In this document: positions 41,964-50,451 of the stretch, in pieces
Position numbering within the stretch: the first letter of the stretch is position 1
Layout: the number at the start of each line of letters is the position of its first letter
Assembly (NCBI RefSeq): GCF_036746095.1
Contig: NZ_DAIOEU010000015.1
Coordinates: 12,259 to 76,258, forward strand
From: Dyella_B sp036746095
Lineage (GTDB): Bacteria > Pseudomonadota > Gammaproteobacteria > Xanthomonadales > Rhodanobacteraceae
DNA: 64,000 bases
Reading direction: 5' to 3'
The notes under the pieces: generated by a model
Told to the model about the DNA's origin: nothing
Seen by the model: only the letters and a program-made list of their open reading frames with translations
The model's database searches: none
Program-made: the position numbers and the translations under genes

Positions 41964-43362
41964 TGCAGCCGAGCGCCGCCCGTTCTCGCTGGCGGCGCGA
42001 GCGGCGCTTACCACCGGCCTCGTGCTGGCTGCCTTCCTGGGCGCCGTCGGCTGGACCTTGTCGCGCACCTACGCCGCCAGCGAACTCAACAAGCTGCAGG
42101 CCCGCCTGCACGATTATGTAATCACCTACATCGCCGGCACCGATCCGCGGCGCGATGGCACGCCATTGATGCCCGATACGCCGCCGGACCCGATGTTCTC
42201 CCGCCCTGGCTCCGGCCTGTATGCCGTGGTGATGGGCGATCACGGCTTCCATTGGGAATCGTCATCCGCCTTGCAGCGCGATTTCAGTTTTCTGCATCCG
42301 TTGCAACCGGGGCAGCAGCAATTCATCGGCCCGGTGGATACGGAACTCGGGCGGCTTTACTACTACAGCTTCGGCGTAGCGCTGGATGTGCCGGTTGCAG
42401 CCGGCGCACCGGAGCGTCCACCGGTGCATCTCACCTTTACGGTGGCGCAAACCGAAGCCGAACTGGAAAGCAACACCACCGTCTACCGGCGCAGCCTGGT
42501 CGGCTGGCTGGCCACGCTGGGGGTGATGTTGATCGTGCTGCAGCTGTTGCTGCTGCGCTGGAGCCTTACGCCGTTGCGCAAGGTCGCCAGCGACATGAGC
42601 CGGGTCGAGCGCGGGCAGAGCGATCATCTGGACAGCCAATATCCGGCCGAACTCACCGGCCTTACCGGGCGCATCAATGCGTTCATCGATAGCGAGCGCG
42701 AGCAGCGTACGCGCTATCGCAACACGCTGGCCGACCTGGCGCATAGCTTGAAGACGCCACTGGCGGTCATTCGCTCGCAGGTGGAAGCCAGTGAATTGCC
42801 ACCCACCGTGCGCGCACCGGTGCTGGACCAGGTGCGCCGCATGGACGAACTGGTCGCCTACCAGCTGGCACGTGCAGCGACGACCGGACGCCAGACGTTT
42901 GCAGCTGCCGCGGTGCCGATTGCAGGCCGTGCCGAAGACCTGGTGCAAAGCCTGGAAAAGGTCTATGCCGCCAAGAACGTGCTGTGCGAATTCGACATCG
43001 AGGACGGCGCGGCCTTCTATGGCGAGCAGGGCGACCTGCTGGAGCTGATGGGCAATCTGCTGGAGAACGCCTTCAAATGGGCCGGCCACCACGTATTGCT
43101 GGTGGTGAAGACGCAACGCCAGCCGGGGCGCCCGCGGCCGGGCCTGTTGCTCAGCGTGGAAGACGATGGCCCCGGTATCGAAGAGGACATGCTCGAGAAG
43201 ATCCTGCAACGCGGCGTGCGCGGCGATGAGCGCGTCAAAGGCCATGGCATTGGCCTGTCCATCGTGCAGGACATCGTGCGTGCCTACAACGGCGAGCTGA
43301 CGGTGGATCGTTCGCCGGAATTCGGCGGCGCGCGCTTCAGCGTGGCGCTGCCGCCGACTTGA
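41917..43362 (+). CDS. phoQ: PhoQ-like sensor histidine kinase
   Basis: The 481-residue kinase has two membrane helices (about 28-48 and 192-212) enclosing a periplasmic sensor domain of about 140 residues. A HAMP-like linker, H276 in LADLAHSLKTPLAVI (the typical HSLKTPL form of PhoQ), and an ATP-binding domain with NLLENAFKWA and DDGPGIEEDM follow. The in-frame start is a GTG at 41917, overlapping the regulator by 47 bp; a TTG at 41935 is an alternative. The ATGATG near 41962 is in another frame. Confidence 0.88.
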   Translation: MDAGIALPFLAAKTNDAAERRPFSLAARAALTTGLVLAAFLGAVGWTLSRTYAASELNKLQARLHDYVITYIAGTDPRRDGTPLMPDTPPDPMFSRPGSGLYAVVMGDHGFHWESSSALQRDFSFLHPLQPGQQQFIGPVDTELGRLYYYSFGVALDVPVAAGAPERPPVHLTFTVAQTEAELESNTTVYRRSLVGWLATLGVMLIVLQLLLLRWSLTPLRKVASDMSRVERGQSDHLDSQYPAELTGLTGRINAFIDSEREQRTRYRNTLADLAHSLKTPLAVIRSQVEASELPPTVRAPVLDQVRRMDELVAYQLARAATTGRQTFAAAAVPIAGRAEDLVQSLEKVYAAKNVLCEFDIEDGAAFYGEQGDLLELMGNLLENAFKWAGHHVLLVVKTQRQPGRPRPGLLLSVEDDGPGIEEDMLEKILQRGVRGDERVKGHGIGLSIVQDIVRAYNGELTVDRSPEFGGARFSVALPPT

Positions 43363-43389
43363 TTCGCCGGATGGTTTGCGCGGAGGCGC

Positions 43390-43764
43390 TTACTGGATCG
43401 AACCGGGCAGCAGCGACTGCCAGCTGAGCCCGGAAGAGCTGCGCGAGGAGCCATCGGGCGAGGATTCGCCGTTGCTCAAGCGCGTGGGGCTCTCGTCCAT
43501 GTTGCTGCTGGAATTATTGGAGTGGCTGTTGGACGACGATGAAGAGGACGAACCTCCGCTGCGGGGCACGTTCAGTGCATCCCCGCGCGAGGAGGAAGCA
43601 GACGACGCATCGTGGCTGCTGCCATGCTCGCTGCTGCCGCTGTGTGCCGTGCAGCCGGAACTTCCGCCCATGCCGCCGCCAGCCGCAGCACCGCCCGAGG
43701 CCGCCGCGTTGGCGGCAGCTGCGAGACCGAGCAAGCAGACGAGCAGCAATGAAGTGGCGCGCAT
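43390..43764 (-). CDS. serine-rich exported protein, unrecognised
   Basis: The 124-residue product has a clear signal peptide, MRATSLLLVCLLGLAAAANA, and then a low-complexity chain dominated by Ser, Gly and Asn (SSSSSSNSHSNNSSSN and similar). No folded domain can be assigned. The opposite strand is open for more than 250 codons, but it lacks a leader and looks like a shadow. It is divergent from birA and convergent with phoQ. It may be a secreted linker-type or surface protein; sequence bias makes homology hard to trace. Confidence 0.55.
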   Translation of the reverse strand: MRATSLLLVCLLGLAAAANAAASGGAAAGGGMGGSSGCTAHSGSSEHGSSHDASSASSSRGDALNVPRSGGSSSSSSSNSHSNNSSSNMDESPTRLSNGESSPDGSSRSSSGLSWQSLLPGSIQ

Positions 43765-43859
43765 GGCGATCAAAGCCCCCAAGGCATTAAGCCTAGCCGC
43801 CCGATGGTCCCAGAAACCCTCGCAGGATGCCAGTGCCCTTTCCGTTGTGGCCGGTGGCT

Positions 43860-43865
43860 TAGAAT
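43860..43865 (+). promoter_or_regulatory. possible -10 element of birA
   Basis: TAGAAT stands alone as an AT-rich patch 73 bp before the birA ATG, with a poor CTTTCC-type -35 about 16 bp upstream. It is a candidate sigma-70 promoter only. Confidence 0.3.
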
Positions 43866-43938
43866 TTATGCATGCGCTATCGCCTTCTTTCCTTCTTGCG
43901 GCCTTGCCCGGTCGCCTTCTTCCTGGATCACTAAGACC

Positions 43939-44907
43939 ATGCAGCCGCACCAGCTCCTGGCCGTCCTGGCTTCCGGGGAGGCGCTTTCCGGCTCGCGCCT
44001 GGCTGCCGAGGCAGGTATCACGCGTGCCGCCATCTGGAAGCAGATCGAGGCATTGCGCCAACGAGGCGTGCCGATCGAATCGGCGGGCGCTGCCGGTTAT
44101 CGGTTGCCGTGGCCGATCCAGATGCTGGACGAACAGGCCATCCGCGCAGCGTTGCCGGTGGCGGTAGCACGCCGGCTCGGGGCCTTGGAGATCCATTGGG
44201 AGATCGACTCCACCTCCAGCGAGTTGCAACGGCGTGGCGGAGCTGCCGATTTCAGCGTGGTGATGGCCGAGACCCAGACGGCTGGCCGTGGTCGGCGCGG
44301 CCGCAGCTGGCTCTCGCCGCCCGGCATGAATATCTACCTGTCCTGCCTCAAGCGTTTCGACGCGGGTTTTGCGGCGCTCTCGGGGCTGTCGCTGGCTACC
44401 GGCGTGATCGTGCTGCGCGCCTTGCAAGCGCTCGGCATCGACGGTGCGCGCCTGAAGTGGCCCAACGACGTGCTGGCCGATAGCGGCAAGCTGGCCGGCA
44501 TCCTGGTCGAGCTGAGCGGCGAATATCAGGGGCCGTGCGCAGCGGTGGTTGGTATCGGCCTCAACGTGCGACTGACCGATGCCCTGCGCGAGCAAGCCGG
44601 GCAACCCATCTGTGATCTGGCTGCGCTGGCTCAGGGCGAGCCGCCCGATCGCAATCGTGTGGCCATCGCATTGATCACCAGCCTGGTGGAGGGCCTGGCG
44701 CAATTCGAACGCGAAGGCTTTGCTGCGTTTGTCGACGAATACGCCCAATACGATGCCTTGCGCGGCGTTCCGCTGCGAGTGAGTAGCGCCTCGGGCGAGC
44801 TCGACGGCGTGGGCGCCGGCATCGATGCGCGCGGCGCCTTGCAATTGCAAACGGCAGCCGGCCTGTGCGGCATCGATAGCGCGGACGTCACGGTGCGTCG
44901 CGCATGA
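43939..44907 (+). CDS. birA: biotin-protein ligase / biotin operon repressor
   Basis: The 322-residue protein has an N-terminal winged helix-turn-helix (SGSRLAAEAGITRAAIWKQIEALRQRG), then the biotin ligase domain with ETQTAGRGRRGRSWLSPPG and KWPNDV, and a C-terminal SH3-like domain. It makes biotinyl-AMP, attaches biotin to carboxylases and represses biotin genes. The stop overlaps the start of coaX by 4 bp, as in many gammaproteobacteria. Confidence 0.95.
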   Translation: MQPHQLLAVLASGEALSGSRLAAEAGITRAAIWKQIEALRQRGVPIESAGAAGYRLPWPIQMLDEQAIRAALPVAVARRLGALEIHWEIDSTSSELQRRGGAADFSVVMAETQTAGRGRRGRSWLSPPGMNIYLSCLKRFDAGFAALSGLSLATGVIVLRALQALGIDGARLKWPNDVLADSGKLAGILVELSGEYQGPCAAVVGIGLNVRLTDALREQAGQPICDLAALAQGEPPDRNRVAIALITSLVEGLAQFEREGFAAFVDEYAQYDALRGVPLRVSSASGELDGVGAGIDARGALQLQTAAGLCGIDSADVTVRRA

Positions 44908-45659
44908 GGCTGCTGCTTGATCTTGGCAATACGCGCCTGAAATGGGCATTGGTCAGTGCCGGCCACTGGCTCGCGCGCGGTGCTGTGGCATGGGAGGAAA
45001 ATGTTCCTGCTGCCTTGGCACAAGCATGGCGTGAACAATCAAAACCACAGCGAGTGCTCGGCGCGTCGGTGGTGGATGCTGTGCGGGAAGCGCAAATCGA
45101 ACGCATCAGCGCAGACGTTTTTGCACAATCGGTGGAATGGGTGCGTACACCAGCCGAAGCATGCGGCGTGCGGATCGCCTATGCCGAACCGCAACGCCTG
45201 GGGGTCGACCGCTTTCTCGCCATGGCGGCGGCGCATGCAGCCGGAGCATCGCCCTGTGTGCTGGCCGGTATCGGCACTGCGCTGACGCTCGATGCGCTGA
45301 CGGCGGATGGTCGTCATCTCGGCGGCCTGATCGCGCCGGGGCCATTGCTGATGCAGCAATCGTTGTTCGGCGCCACGGCGCGCATCAAGCCCTATCGTCC
45401 CGGTGCCATTCGCGATATCGCCGACAACACCGCCGACGCGGTGGTCTCTGGCTGCTGGCAGGCGGTTGCCGCCCTCGTTGAACGCTTCGCGGCCCATGTC
45501 GCCAGGCAATCGAGCGCCACGCCACGCCTGCTGCTGGACGGAGGCGACGCCCAGGACTTGCTGCCGCTGCTGGGCATTCCCGCCGAGCTGGCTCCCGATA
45601 GCGTGTTGCGCGGCCTCAATGTGTACGCGGCCGCACATCCACCGCAATCATCTCCCTAA
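44904..45659 (+). CDS. coaX: type III pantothenate kinase
   Basis: The 251-residue protein has the ASKHA-fold motifs LLLDLGNTRLKWAL (phosphate-1), RLGVDRFLAMAAA, and AGIGTALTLDAL. A final HLGGLIAPGPLLMQQSLFGATARIK segment follows. It phosphorylates pantothenate as the first step of coenzyme A synthesis and is the alternative to CoaA. It is coupled to birA by a 4-bp overlap. Confidence 0.93.
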   Translation: MRLLLDLGNTRLKWALVSAGHWLARGAVAWEENVPAALAQAWREQSKPQRVLGASVVDAVREAQIERISADVFAQSVEWVRTPAEACGVRIAYAEPQRLGVDRFLAMAAAHAAGASPCVLAGIGTALTLDALTADGRHLGGLIAPGPLLMQQSLFGATARIKPYRPGAIRDIADNTADAVVSGCWQAVAALVERFAAHVARQSSATPRLLLDGGDAQDLLPLLGIPAELAPDSVLRGLNVYAAAHPPQSSP

Positions 45660-45689
45660 AATCGCCCATCCAAGGGGGGGACTTGTTCG

Positions 45690-46412
45690 ATGCTGCTGCG
45701 CCTGCTGTTCGTTCTGCTGATCGCCCTGAATATTGCTGTCGGCGCATGGCTGCTGTTGGGCCAGAACGACACGCATGCCAGCTTCGCCACCGATCCGGGT
45801 GTGCCCAAGCTGCATCTGCTTTCCGAATTGCCACCGCCCGCCAGCACCGTGGCACATGCAGCTTCCGTGGCGCCGCCGGCCACGGCTGCCGCGTCCACTC
45901 CCGCACCTGCCAGCACCAATGCCGCGGCTGCTGCCGCCCCCAACGCCAACACGCTCAGTTATCAATGCATGGCATTGGGGCCGTTTGCAACGCAGGAAGA
46001 CCTGCGCATCGCCCGCAACGCGCTCAGTTCGGAAGCACAGCGCATGCGCGCGCGCCAGGAGCAGACTACCCAGGCACGCGGCTGGTGGGTGCATCTTCCG
46101 CCCAGTCCGAATCATGCGGCAGCATTGGCGCAGGCGCGCCAACTGGGGGCGCGCAATATCCAGGATTATTTCGTCGTGAGTGCAGGCGACAACCAGAACA
46201 CCGTTTCGCTGGGTCTGTTCAAAGACCCCGCCAACGCACGCAAGCGGCGCGAGGAAATCGTCGCCGCCGGCTTCCCGGCCCAGATGACCGAACGCACCGA
46301 AACCGTGCCCGAATATTGGCTGGACCTGATTCCATCCGACAGCAAGCACTTCGATTGGCGCAGTCGGATCCACGACCCGGCCATCGGGTCGCACAGCACC
46401 GGCTGTTTTTGA
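45690..46412 (+). CDS. SPOR-domain membrane protein
   Basis: The 240-residue protein has an N-terminal membrane helix (MLLRLLFVLLIALNIAVGAWLLL), a Pro/Ala-rich linker, and a C-terminal SPOR-like fold with YQCMALGPFATQEDLRIARNAL and VSAGDNQNTVSLGLFKDPANARKRREEI. SPOR domains bind denuded septal peptidoglycan, so a division-site role is likely. It follows coaX by 30 bp and ends just before tRNA-Thr. Confidence 0.85.
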   Translation: MLLRLLFVLLIALNIAVGAWLLLGQNDTHASFATDPGVPKLHLLSELPPPASTVAHAASVAPPATAAASTPAPASTNAAAAAAPNANTLSYQCMALGPFATQEDLRIARNALSSEAQRMRARQEQTTQARGWWVHLPPSPNHAAALAQARQLGARNIQDYFVVSAGDNQNTVSLGLFKDPANARKRREEIVAAGFPAQMTERTETVPEYWLDLIPSDSKHFDWRSRIHDPAIGSHSTGCF

Positions 46413-46424
46413 AGCTGAGCCTGC

Positions 46425-46430
46425 TAGAAT
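46425..46430 (+). promoter_or_regulatory. possible -10 element of tRNA-Thr
   Basis: TAGAAT lies 12 bp before the mature tRNA and sits right after the SPOR gene stop. The matching -35 is weak, so this is tentative. Confidence 0.35.
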
Positions 46431-46442
46431 GTGCGGCCCAGT

Positions 46443-46518
46443 GCCGGCATAGCTCAGTTGGTAGAGCAACCGCCTTGTAAGCGGTAGGTCGTCTGTTCGA
46501 GTCAGACTGTCGGCACCA
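46443..46518 (+). tRNA. tRNA-Thr (TGT anticodon)
   Basis: A full 76-nt cloverleaf is visible. The GCCGGCA acceptor pairs with TGTCGGC, the D arm has GCTC..GAGC, and the anticodon stem ACCGC/GCGGT frames CTTGTAA with anticodon TGT. The T loop is TTCGAGT, and CCA is encoded. It reads ACA codons, with wobble to other Thr codons. Confidence 0.95.
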
Positions 46519-46528
46519 ATTGCTTATG

Positions 46529-46822
46529 TCACGCATGAGCAATCGGATGCGCGGAAAACTGCATGCCGATGGCGTGGCAGACCTTCAGAACGGTATCAAT
46601 ACGCGGGTTTGCCCCTGGGCGAAGCGCTTTATAGAGGCTCTCGCGGCCGAGCCCTGTTTCCTCCGCAATATGCGCCATGCCCCGTGCTTTCGCGACATGC
46701 CCAATCGCGCGAAGCAGTTCATTCGTATCACCGTCGGCCAGTACCTGTGTGAGATAAGCCGCAGTGGCCTCATTGCTGTCGAGCAGCTTGGAAGGATCGA
46801 AAGCGAGCAGCTTCTTTTTCAT
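46529..46822 (-). CDS. addiction-module antitoxin (HigA/HI1420-like helix-turn-helix)
   Basis: The 97-residue protein MKKKLLAFDPSKLLDSNEATAAYL carries the phage-repressor-type HTH AHIAEETGLGRESLYKALRPGANPRIDTVL. This is the fold of the antidote proteins that neutralise RelE/HigB-like toxins. Its ATG overlaps the stop of a vestigial toxin frame by 4 bp, and a palindromic operator lies upstream. Only 10 bp separate its stop from the tRNA-Thr 3' end. As the toxin is nearly gone, it is an orphan antitoxin or regulator. Confidence 0.88.
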   Translation of the reverse strand: MKKKLLAFDPSKLLDSNEATAAYLTQVLADGDTNELLRAIGHVAKARGMAHIAEETGLGRESLYKALRPGANPRIDTVLKVCHAIGMQFSAHPIAHA

Positions 46823-46914
46823 GTGTGGTGCTCCTGGACAGCGCGTGCCTGGGCGTCCTGCAGTTTTTTATGCCAGCGCGCAAATTCTTCCGTCTGCCTG
46901 ATGATGGACTTCAT
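46819..46914 (-). pseudogene. remnant of a RelE/HigB-type toxin gene, 31 codons
   Basis: The frame begins MKSIIRQTEEFARWHKKL, the well-known N-terminus of HigB/HI1419-type toxins, which are normally about 95-100 residues. After LQDAQARA it jumps to VQEHHT and stops, so some 65 codons appear to have been deleted. The coupling TGA/ATG with the antitoxin is retained. It is too short to form the toxin fold, so it is considered inactive. Confidence 0.8.
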
Positions 46915-46919
46915 GGCAG

Positions 46920-46939
46920 TTGTATCCAAAAAGATACAA
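46920..46939. promoter_or_regulatory. palindromic operator of the toxin-antitoxin locus
   Basis: TTGTATCCAAAAAGATACAA is a perfect 7-bp inverted repeat (TTGTATC/GATACAA) with a 6-bp centre. It lies 5 bp upstream of the toxin remnant ATG, exactly where the antitoxin of such modules binds to repress its own operon. Confidence 0.75.
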
Positions 46940-47056
46940 TAAAAAATCACTTGGCAGGGTTGCCCGGCAATGCCGGGTCAGCTATTCGGGCCGTAAGCCT
47001 GTGGCGCTTTGACCCGCTACACTTGCATCCCACTAAAAATGCACGAGCAAAGTGGC

Positions 47057-47980
47057 ATGAAAAAACAGGTGGTTGCATTGGTCGGCGCGCCGACCGATAT
47101 CGGCGCCGGGCATCGGGGGGCTTCGATGGGGCCTGAGGCCCTGCGCGTGGCGCAACTGGGGGAGAAACTGCGCCGCCGCGGTATCGAGGTGATCGATCGG
47201 GGCAACCTGCATGGGCCGATGAATCCCTGGCAGCCGCCGGAGAACGGCTACCGTCATTTGCCGGAAGTGATTGCCTGGAACCTTGCCGTGCACACCGCCA
47301 TCCACCAGGAACTGCAGACCGGTCGCCTGCCGATCATGCTGGGCGGCGATCATTGCCTGGCCATTGGTTCGATCAGCGCGGTCGCGCGTCACTGCCGCGA
47401 GCAGGACCGCAAGCTGCGCGTGCTGTGGCTGGATGCGCATGCCGATTTCAATACGTCGCAGGTGACGCCTTCCGGCAACATCCACGGCATGCCGGTGGCT
47501 TGCCTGTGCGGGAATGGGCCGCGCGAGCTGGTGGAGATCGGCGATAAGGTACCGGCCGTTACACCCGATGTGTTTCGCCAGATCGGCATCCGCTCAGTGG
47601 ATGAAGGCGAGAAGCGCCTGGTGCGGCAGGCGAAGATGGACATCTACGACATGCGCCATATCGACGAAGTCGGTATCAAGCGCACGATGGAAGAAGCACT
47701 CGATGGCCTGGACGAGAATACCCATCTGCACGTGAGCTTCGACGTGGATTTTCTCGATCCATCCATCGCACCCGGCGTGGGCACCACCGTGCGCGGCGGG
47801 CCGACTTATCGCGAAGCGCAGCTGTGCATGGAAATGATCGCCGACACCGGCCGCCTCGGTTCGCTGGATATCGTGGAATTGAATCCCGCCTACGACAAGC
47901 GCAATCGTACGGCGCGGCTGGCGGTGGAGCTGGTCGAATCGCTGTTCGGCAAATCCACCTTGATGCGCGAGCCGGATTAA
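47057..47980 (+). CDS. rocF: arginase
   Basis: The 307-residue protein has the three manganese-site motifs of the ureohydrolase family: GGDH99 (MLGGDHCLAIGS), D126-A-H128-A-D130 (WLDAHADFN) and SFDVDFLDPSIAPG. GTTVRGGPTYREA, typical of true arginases rather than agmatinases, follows. It splits arginine into ornithine and urea. An in-frame ATG at 47039 is an alternative start. It stands alone, without ornithine aminotransferase nearby. Confidence 0.92.
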   Translation: MKKQVVALVGAPTDIGAGHRGASMGPEALRVAQLGEKLRRRGIEVIDRGNLHGPMNPWQPPENGYRHLPEVIAWNLAVHTAIHQELQTGRLPIMLGGDHCLAIGSISAVARHCREQDRKLRVLWLDAHADFNTSQVTPSGNIHGMPVACLCGNGPRELVEIGDKVPAVTPDVFRQIGIRSVDEGEKRLVRQAKMDIYDMRHIDEVGIKRTMEEALDGLDENTHLHVSFDVDFLDPSIAPGVGTTVRGGPTYREAQLCMEMIADTGRLGSLDIVELNPAYDKRNRTARLAVELVESLFGKSTLMREPD

Positions 47981-48044
47981 AAACCTTAAACTGCCAAGCC
48001 CCTGCGCAAGGTGCGCGGGTGTTCGATCTTTCTTGGATTGCCGC

Positions 48045-49418
48045 ATGCAAACACGCGTCCTTACGGGCATCACCACCACCGGTACGCCGCACCTGGGCAA
48101 CTACGTCGGCGCGATCCGGCCGGCGATTGCCGCCAGTCGCCGTGCCGACGTCGATGCGTTCTTTTTCATGGCCGACTATCACGCGCTGATCAAAAGCGAT
48201 GACCCGGCCCGCATCGAACGTTCGCGCCTGGAAATCGCCGCCACCTGGCTGGCGGCCGGCCTGGATCCGGACAAGGCGACGTTCTACCTGCAATCGGATA
48301 TTCCGGAAATTCCGGAACTCACCTGGTTGCTGACCTGCGTGACCGCCAAGGGCCTGCTCAACCGTGCGCACGCCTACAAAGCGGCCGTCGACAAGAACAC
48401 CGAGGCGAATGAAGACCAGGATGCGGGCATTACGGCCGGTCTGTACATGTATCCGGTCTTGATGGCGGCGGACATTCTCGCCTTCGATGCGCAACAGGTG
48501 CCGGTGGGGCGCGATCAGATCCAGCACATCGAGATGGCGCGCGATATCGCGCAGCGTTTCAACCATATCTATGGCCGCGATTTCTTTGTGTTGCCCGAGG
48601 TGGTGATCGAAGAACAGGTCGCCACCTTGCCGGGTCTGGACGGCCGCAAGATGTCCAAGAGCTACGACAACACCATTCCCTTGTTTGCCGGCGGCGCCAG
48701 GCAACTACGCGAAACCATCATGCGCATCGTCACCGATTCGCGCATGCCGGGCGAGGCCAAAGATCCGGAAAGCTCCTCGCTATTCACCATCTTCCGCGCC
48801 TTTGCCACCGATGCCGAAAGCCAGGCCTTTCGCCGCACGCTGGAAGAGGGCATCGGCTGGGGCGAAGCCAAGCAGGTGTTGTACGAACGCCTTGAGGCCG
48901 ATATCGCGCCGATGCGCGAGCGTTACGAAGAATTGATCGCGCGCCCCGCCAACATCGAAGAGATCCTGCATGAAGGCGCGCGCAAGGCGCGTGCGATCGC
49001 GGCACCGAAACTCGCCGAATTGCGTAATGCCGTGGGCTTGCGCGCGATGTCATCGGTCAGTGCCGCTGGCGACACCTCGAAGCCGGCTGCAAAAGCTGCC
49101 AGGCCGCCGCGCTTTGCCAGCTTCCGCGACAGTGACGGCAGCTTCCGCTTCCGCCTGTTTTCGCCGGAGGGTGAAGAATTGCTGCTATCCAAATCCTTCA
49201 AGGACCCCAAGGAAGCCGGTTCAGTCCAAAAGCGCTTGAAAACGCTGGGTGGCGCTACGGCAACCTTGCACAGCCTGTCGCGCTCGCTGGTGCTGGAGCT
49301 GGATGGCGAACCCGTCGCCACGGCGCCAGATTATACCGACGAGCTCGAACGCGATGAGGCCGCACGCTATCTGCGCGCGGCGCTGGACTTGCTGGCCGAG
49401 CAAGAAAAGGGCGAATAG
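48045..49418 (+). CDS. trpS: tryptophanyl-tRNA synthetase with an extra C-terminal domain
   Basis: The 457-residue protein is a class I synthetase: the HIGH-type TGTPHLGNYVG at residues 12-21, the ADYHAL loop, VGRDQIQHIEMARDIAQRFN, and KMSKS in GRKMSKSYDN near residue 200. The catalytic core ends at about 335 (ordinary TrpS length). A further 120 residues follow a Lys/Ala/Pro linker: ASFRDSDGSFRFRLFSPEGEELLLSKSFKDPKEAG and VQKRLKTLGGATATL, which look like a DUF1508/YegP-type beta-alpha fold. This is an added domain of unknown use. Confidence 0.93.
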   Translation: MQTRVLTGITTTGTPHLGNYVGAIRPAIAASRRADVDAFFFMADYHALIKSDDPARIERSRLEIAATWLAAGLDPDKATFYLQSDIPEIPELTWLLTCVTAKGLLNRAHAYKAAVDKNTEANEDQDAGITAGLYMYPVLMAADILAFDAQQVPVGRDQIQHIEMARDIAQRFNHIYGRDFFVLPEVVIEEQVATLPGLDGRKMSKSYDNTIPLFAGGARQLRETIMRIVTDSRMPGEAKDPESSSLFTIFRAFATDAESQAFRRTLEEGIGWGEAKQVLYERLEADIAPMRERYEELIARPANIEEILHEGARKARAIAAPKLAELRNAVGLRAMSSVSAAGDTSKPAAKAARPPRFASFRDSDGSFRFRLFSPEGEELLLSKSFKDPKEAGSVQKRLKTLGGATATLHSLSRSLVLELDGEPVATAPDYTDELERDEAARYLRAALDLLAEQEKGE

Positions 49419-49423
49419 GCATT

Positions 49424-49449
49424 CCTCCCCTGCAACGTGGCAGGGGAGG
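49424..49449. terminator. hairpin terminator between trpS and the BON gene
   Basis: CCTCCCCTGC pairs with GCAGGGGAGG around AACGTG, a perfect 10-bp stem. It sits 5 bp beyond the trpS stop and 29 bp from the convergent BON gene stop. No T-run follows on either strand, so it may be Rho-assisted. Confidence 0.65.
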
Positions 49450-49478
49450 AGTTTCACGTGCGTGCTATCCGGGCAGGT

Positions 49479-49919
49479 TTACTTGCCGCTGGAAGAACCG
49501 CTCGACGACGGTGTAGAGCTGGAGGTGTCCACCGTCAGGCCCGATGCGTCCACACTCTTCACGCCCTTGACTTTCCTGGCGATGTGGATGGCACGCGCCT
49601 TTTCCTTCTCGGTCGTGGCCGTGCCGGTAAGGGTGACCTTGCCGTCGGTCGTGCTTACCGAAATATCTTTGGCCCTCACGCCGTGGGCGGTCGCAAACTC
49701 GGACTTCACCTTGGTGGTAATCCAACCGTCGTCGACCTTGCCCGGCACCGTTTCATTGCTGCGGCCCATCGTCGATTGGTCAGTGCTCGACGGTTGCTGT
49801 TGCTGCATGGATGACGGCGACGTGCTCTGTTGTGCCATCACAGAGAATGGCACGGCGGCAAAAGCCATCATCACTGCAGTGGCGAGGAGGGATGTGCACA
49901 GATGGGACTGGTTACGCAT
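49479..49919 (-). CDS. BON-domain exported protein
   Basis: The 146-residue protein has a signal peptide (MRNQSHLCTSLLATAVMMAFAAVPFSVMAQ), a Gln/Ser-rich linker, and a single BON domain (DDGWITTKVKSEFATAHGVRAKDISVSTTDGKVTLTGTATT, EKARAIHIARKVKGVKSV), with a Ser-rich end. BON proteins bind phospholipids and help keep the outer membrane intact under osmotic stress. The start follows TTAAGGAGATTGCCA. Confidence 0.88.
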   Translation of the reverse strand: MRNQSHLCTSLLATAVMMAFAAVPFSVMAQQSTSPSSMQQQQPSSTDQSTMGRSNETVPGKVDDGWITTKVKSEFATAHGVRAKDISVSTTDGKVTLTGTATTEKEKARAIHIARKVKGVKSVDASGLTVDTSSSTPSSSGSSSGK

Positions 49920-50124
49920 TGGCAATCTCCTTAAGAGCTATGGACTGCCTGCAGATTGGGTGGATGGGAGCAAGCAGGCGCATCGCTATCGATCCGCCCG
50001 CACATGGCAGCAGGAGGGGCGTGAACACCGCGTGGCAGACCGCAACGAAATGTTGCGTCGGTTCAGTGATGTGCGCGCATTGCCAAGGCCGTGTTTGCGG
50101 CTCGTTGTGTGTGGCGCGTTGCGC

Positions 50125-50346
50125 TCAGAACCAATCCTTGAGCGCAATGAAGAGCACGCCTGCTAACAGGATCAACAGGATGCAAGGGGTGGGCGAATGC
50201 GAGCGCACGATGGAAAGATCGTCGACGAGGTGCAGGCTGGCGTGTCCTGCGCCTGCCAACAGGATCAGGCCAAACAGCAGGCCGAAGATCCGTCCTGAAC
50301 CCTGGGTGGCAGTGGCGGTGCTGACTGCGGTTGCTTCCGTCTGCAT
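50125..50346 (-). CDS. small membrane protein, 73 aa
   Basis: The product MQTEATAVSTATATQGSGRI has two hydrophobic segments (about 21-37 and 54-70), with SLHLVDDLSIVRSHSPTPC between. The stretch after the first helix resembles the N-terminal region of inorganic phosphate permeases (PitA-like), so it could be a truncated relative, but the match is short. Otherwise unrecognised. A GAGGG site precedes the ATG. The 200 bp upstream of the BON gene hold no other feature. Confidence 0.5.
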   Translation of the reverse strand: MQTEATAVSTATATQGSGRIFGLLFGLILLAGAGHASLHLVDDLSIVRSHSPTPCILLILLAGVLFIALKDWF

Positions 50347-50451
50347 GAGCTTGCCCTCGGTGGTCAGCACCAAGAAAGCTACGGGCTGCGCAAAACAAAT
50401 GCGTGGCAATGCAGCGTGCCGCCGCCATATGGCAGTGATGCCGCGGGCCAT

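Noticed and set aside
43376..44167. A plus-strand open frame rich in Glu/Asp and Pro/Ala
   Set aside because: It overlaps the serine-rich gene with a proper signal peptide on the other strand and the birA start; its acidic run is the complement of the Ser codons.
46529..46939. A prophage or integrative element next to tRNA-Thr
   Set aside because: No integrase, attachment duplication or phage gene is visible; only the decayed toxin-antitoxin module.
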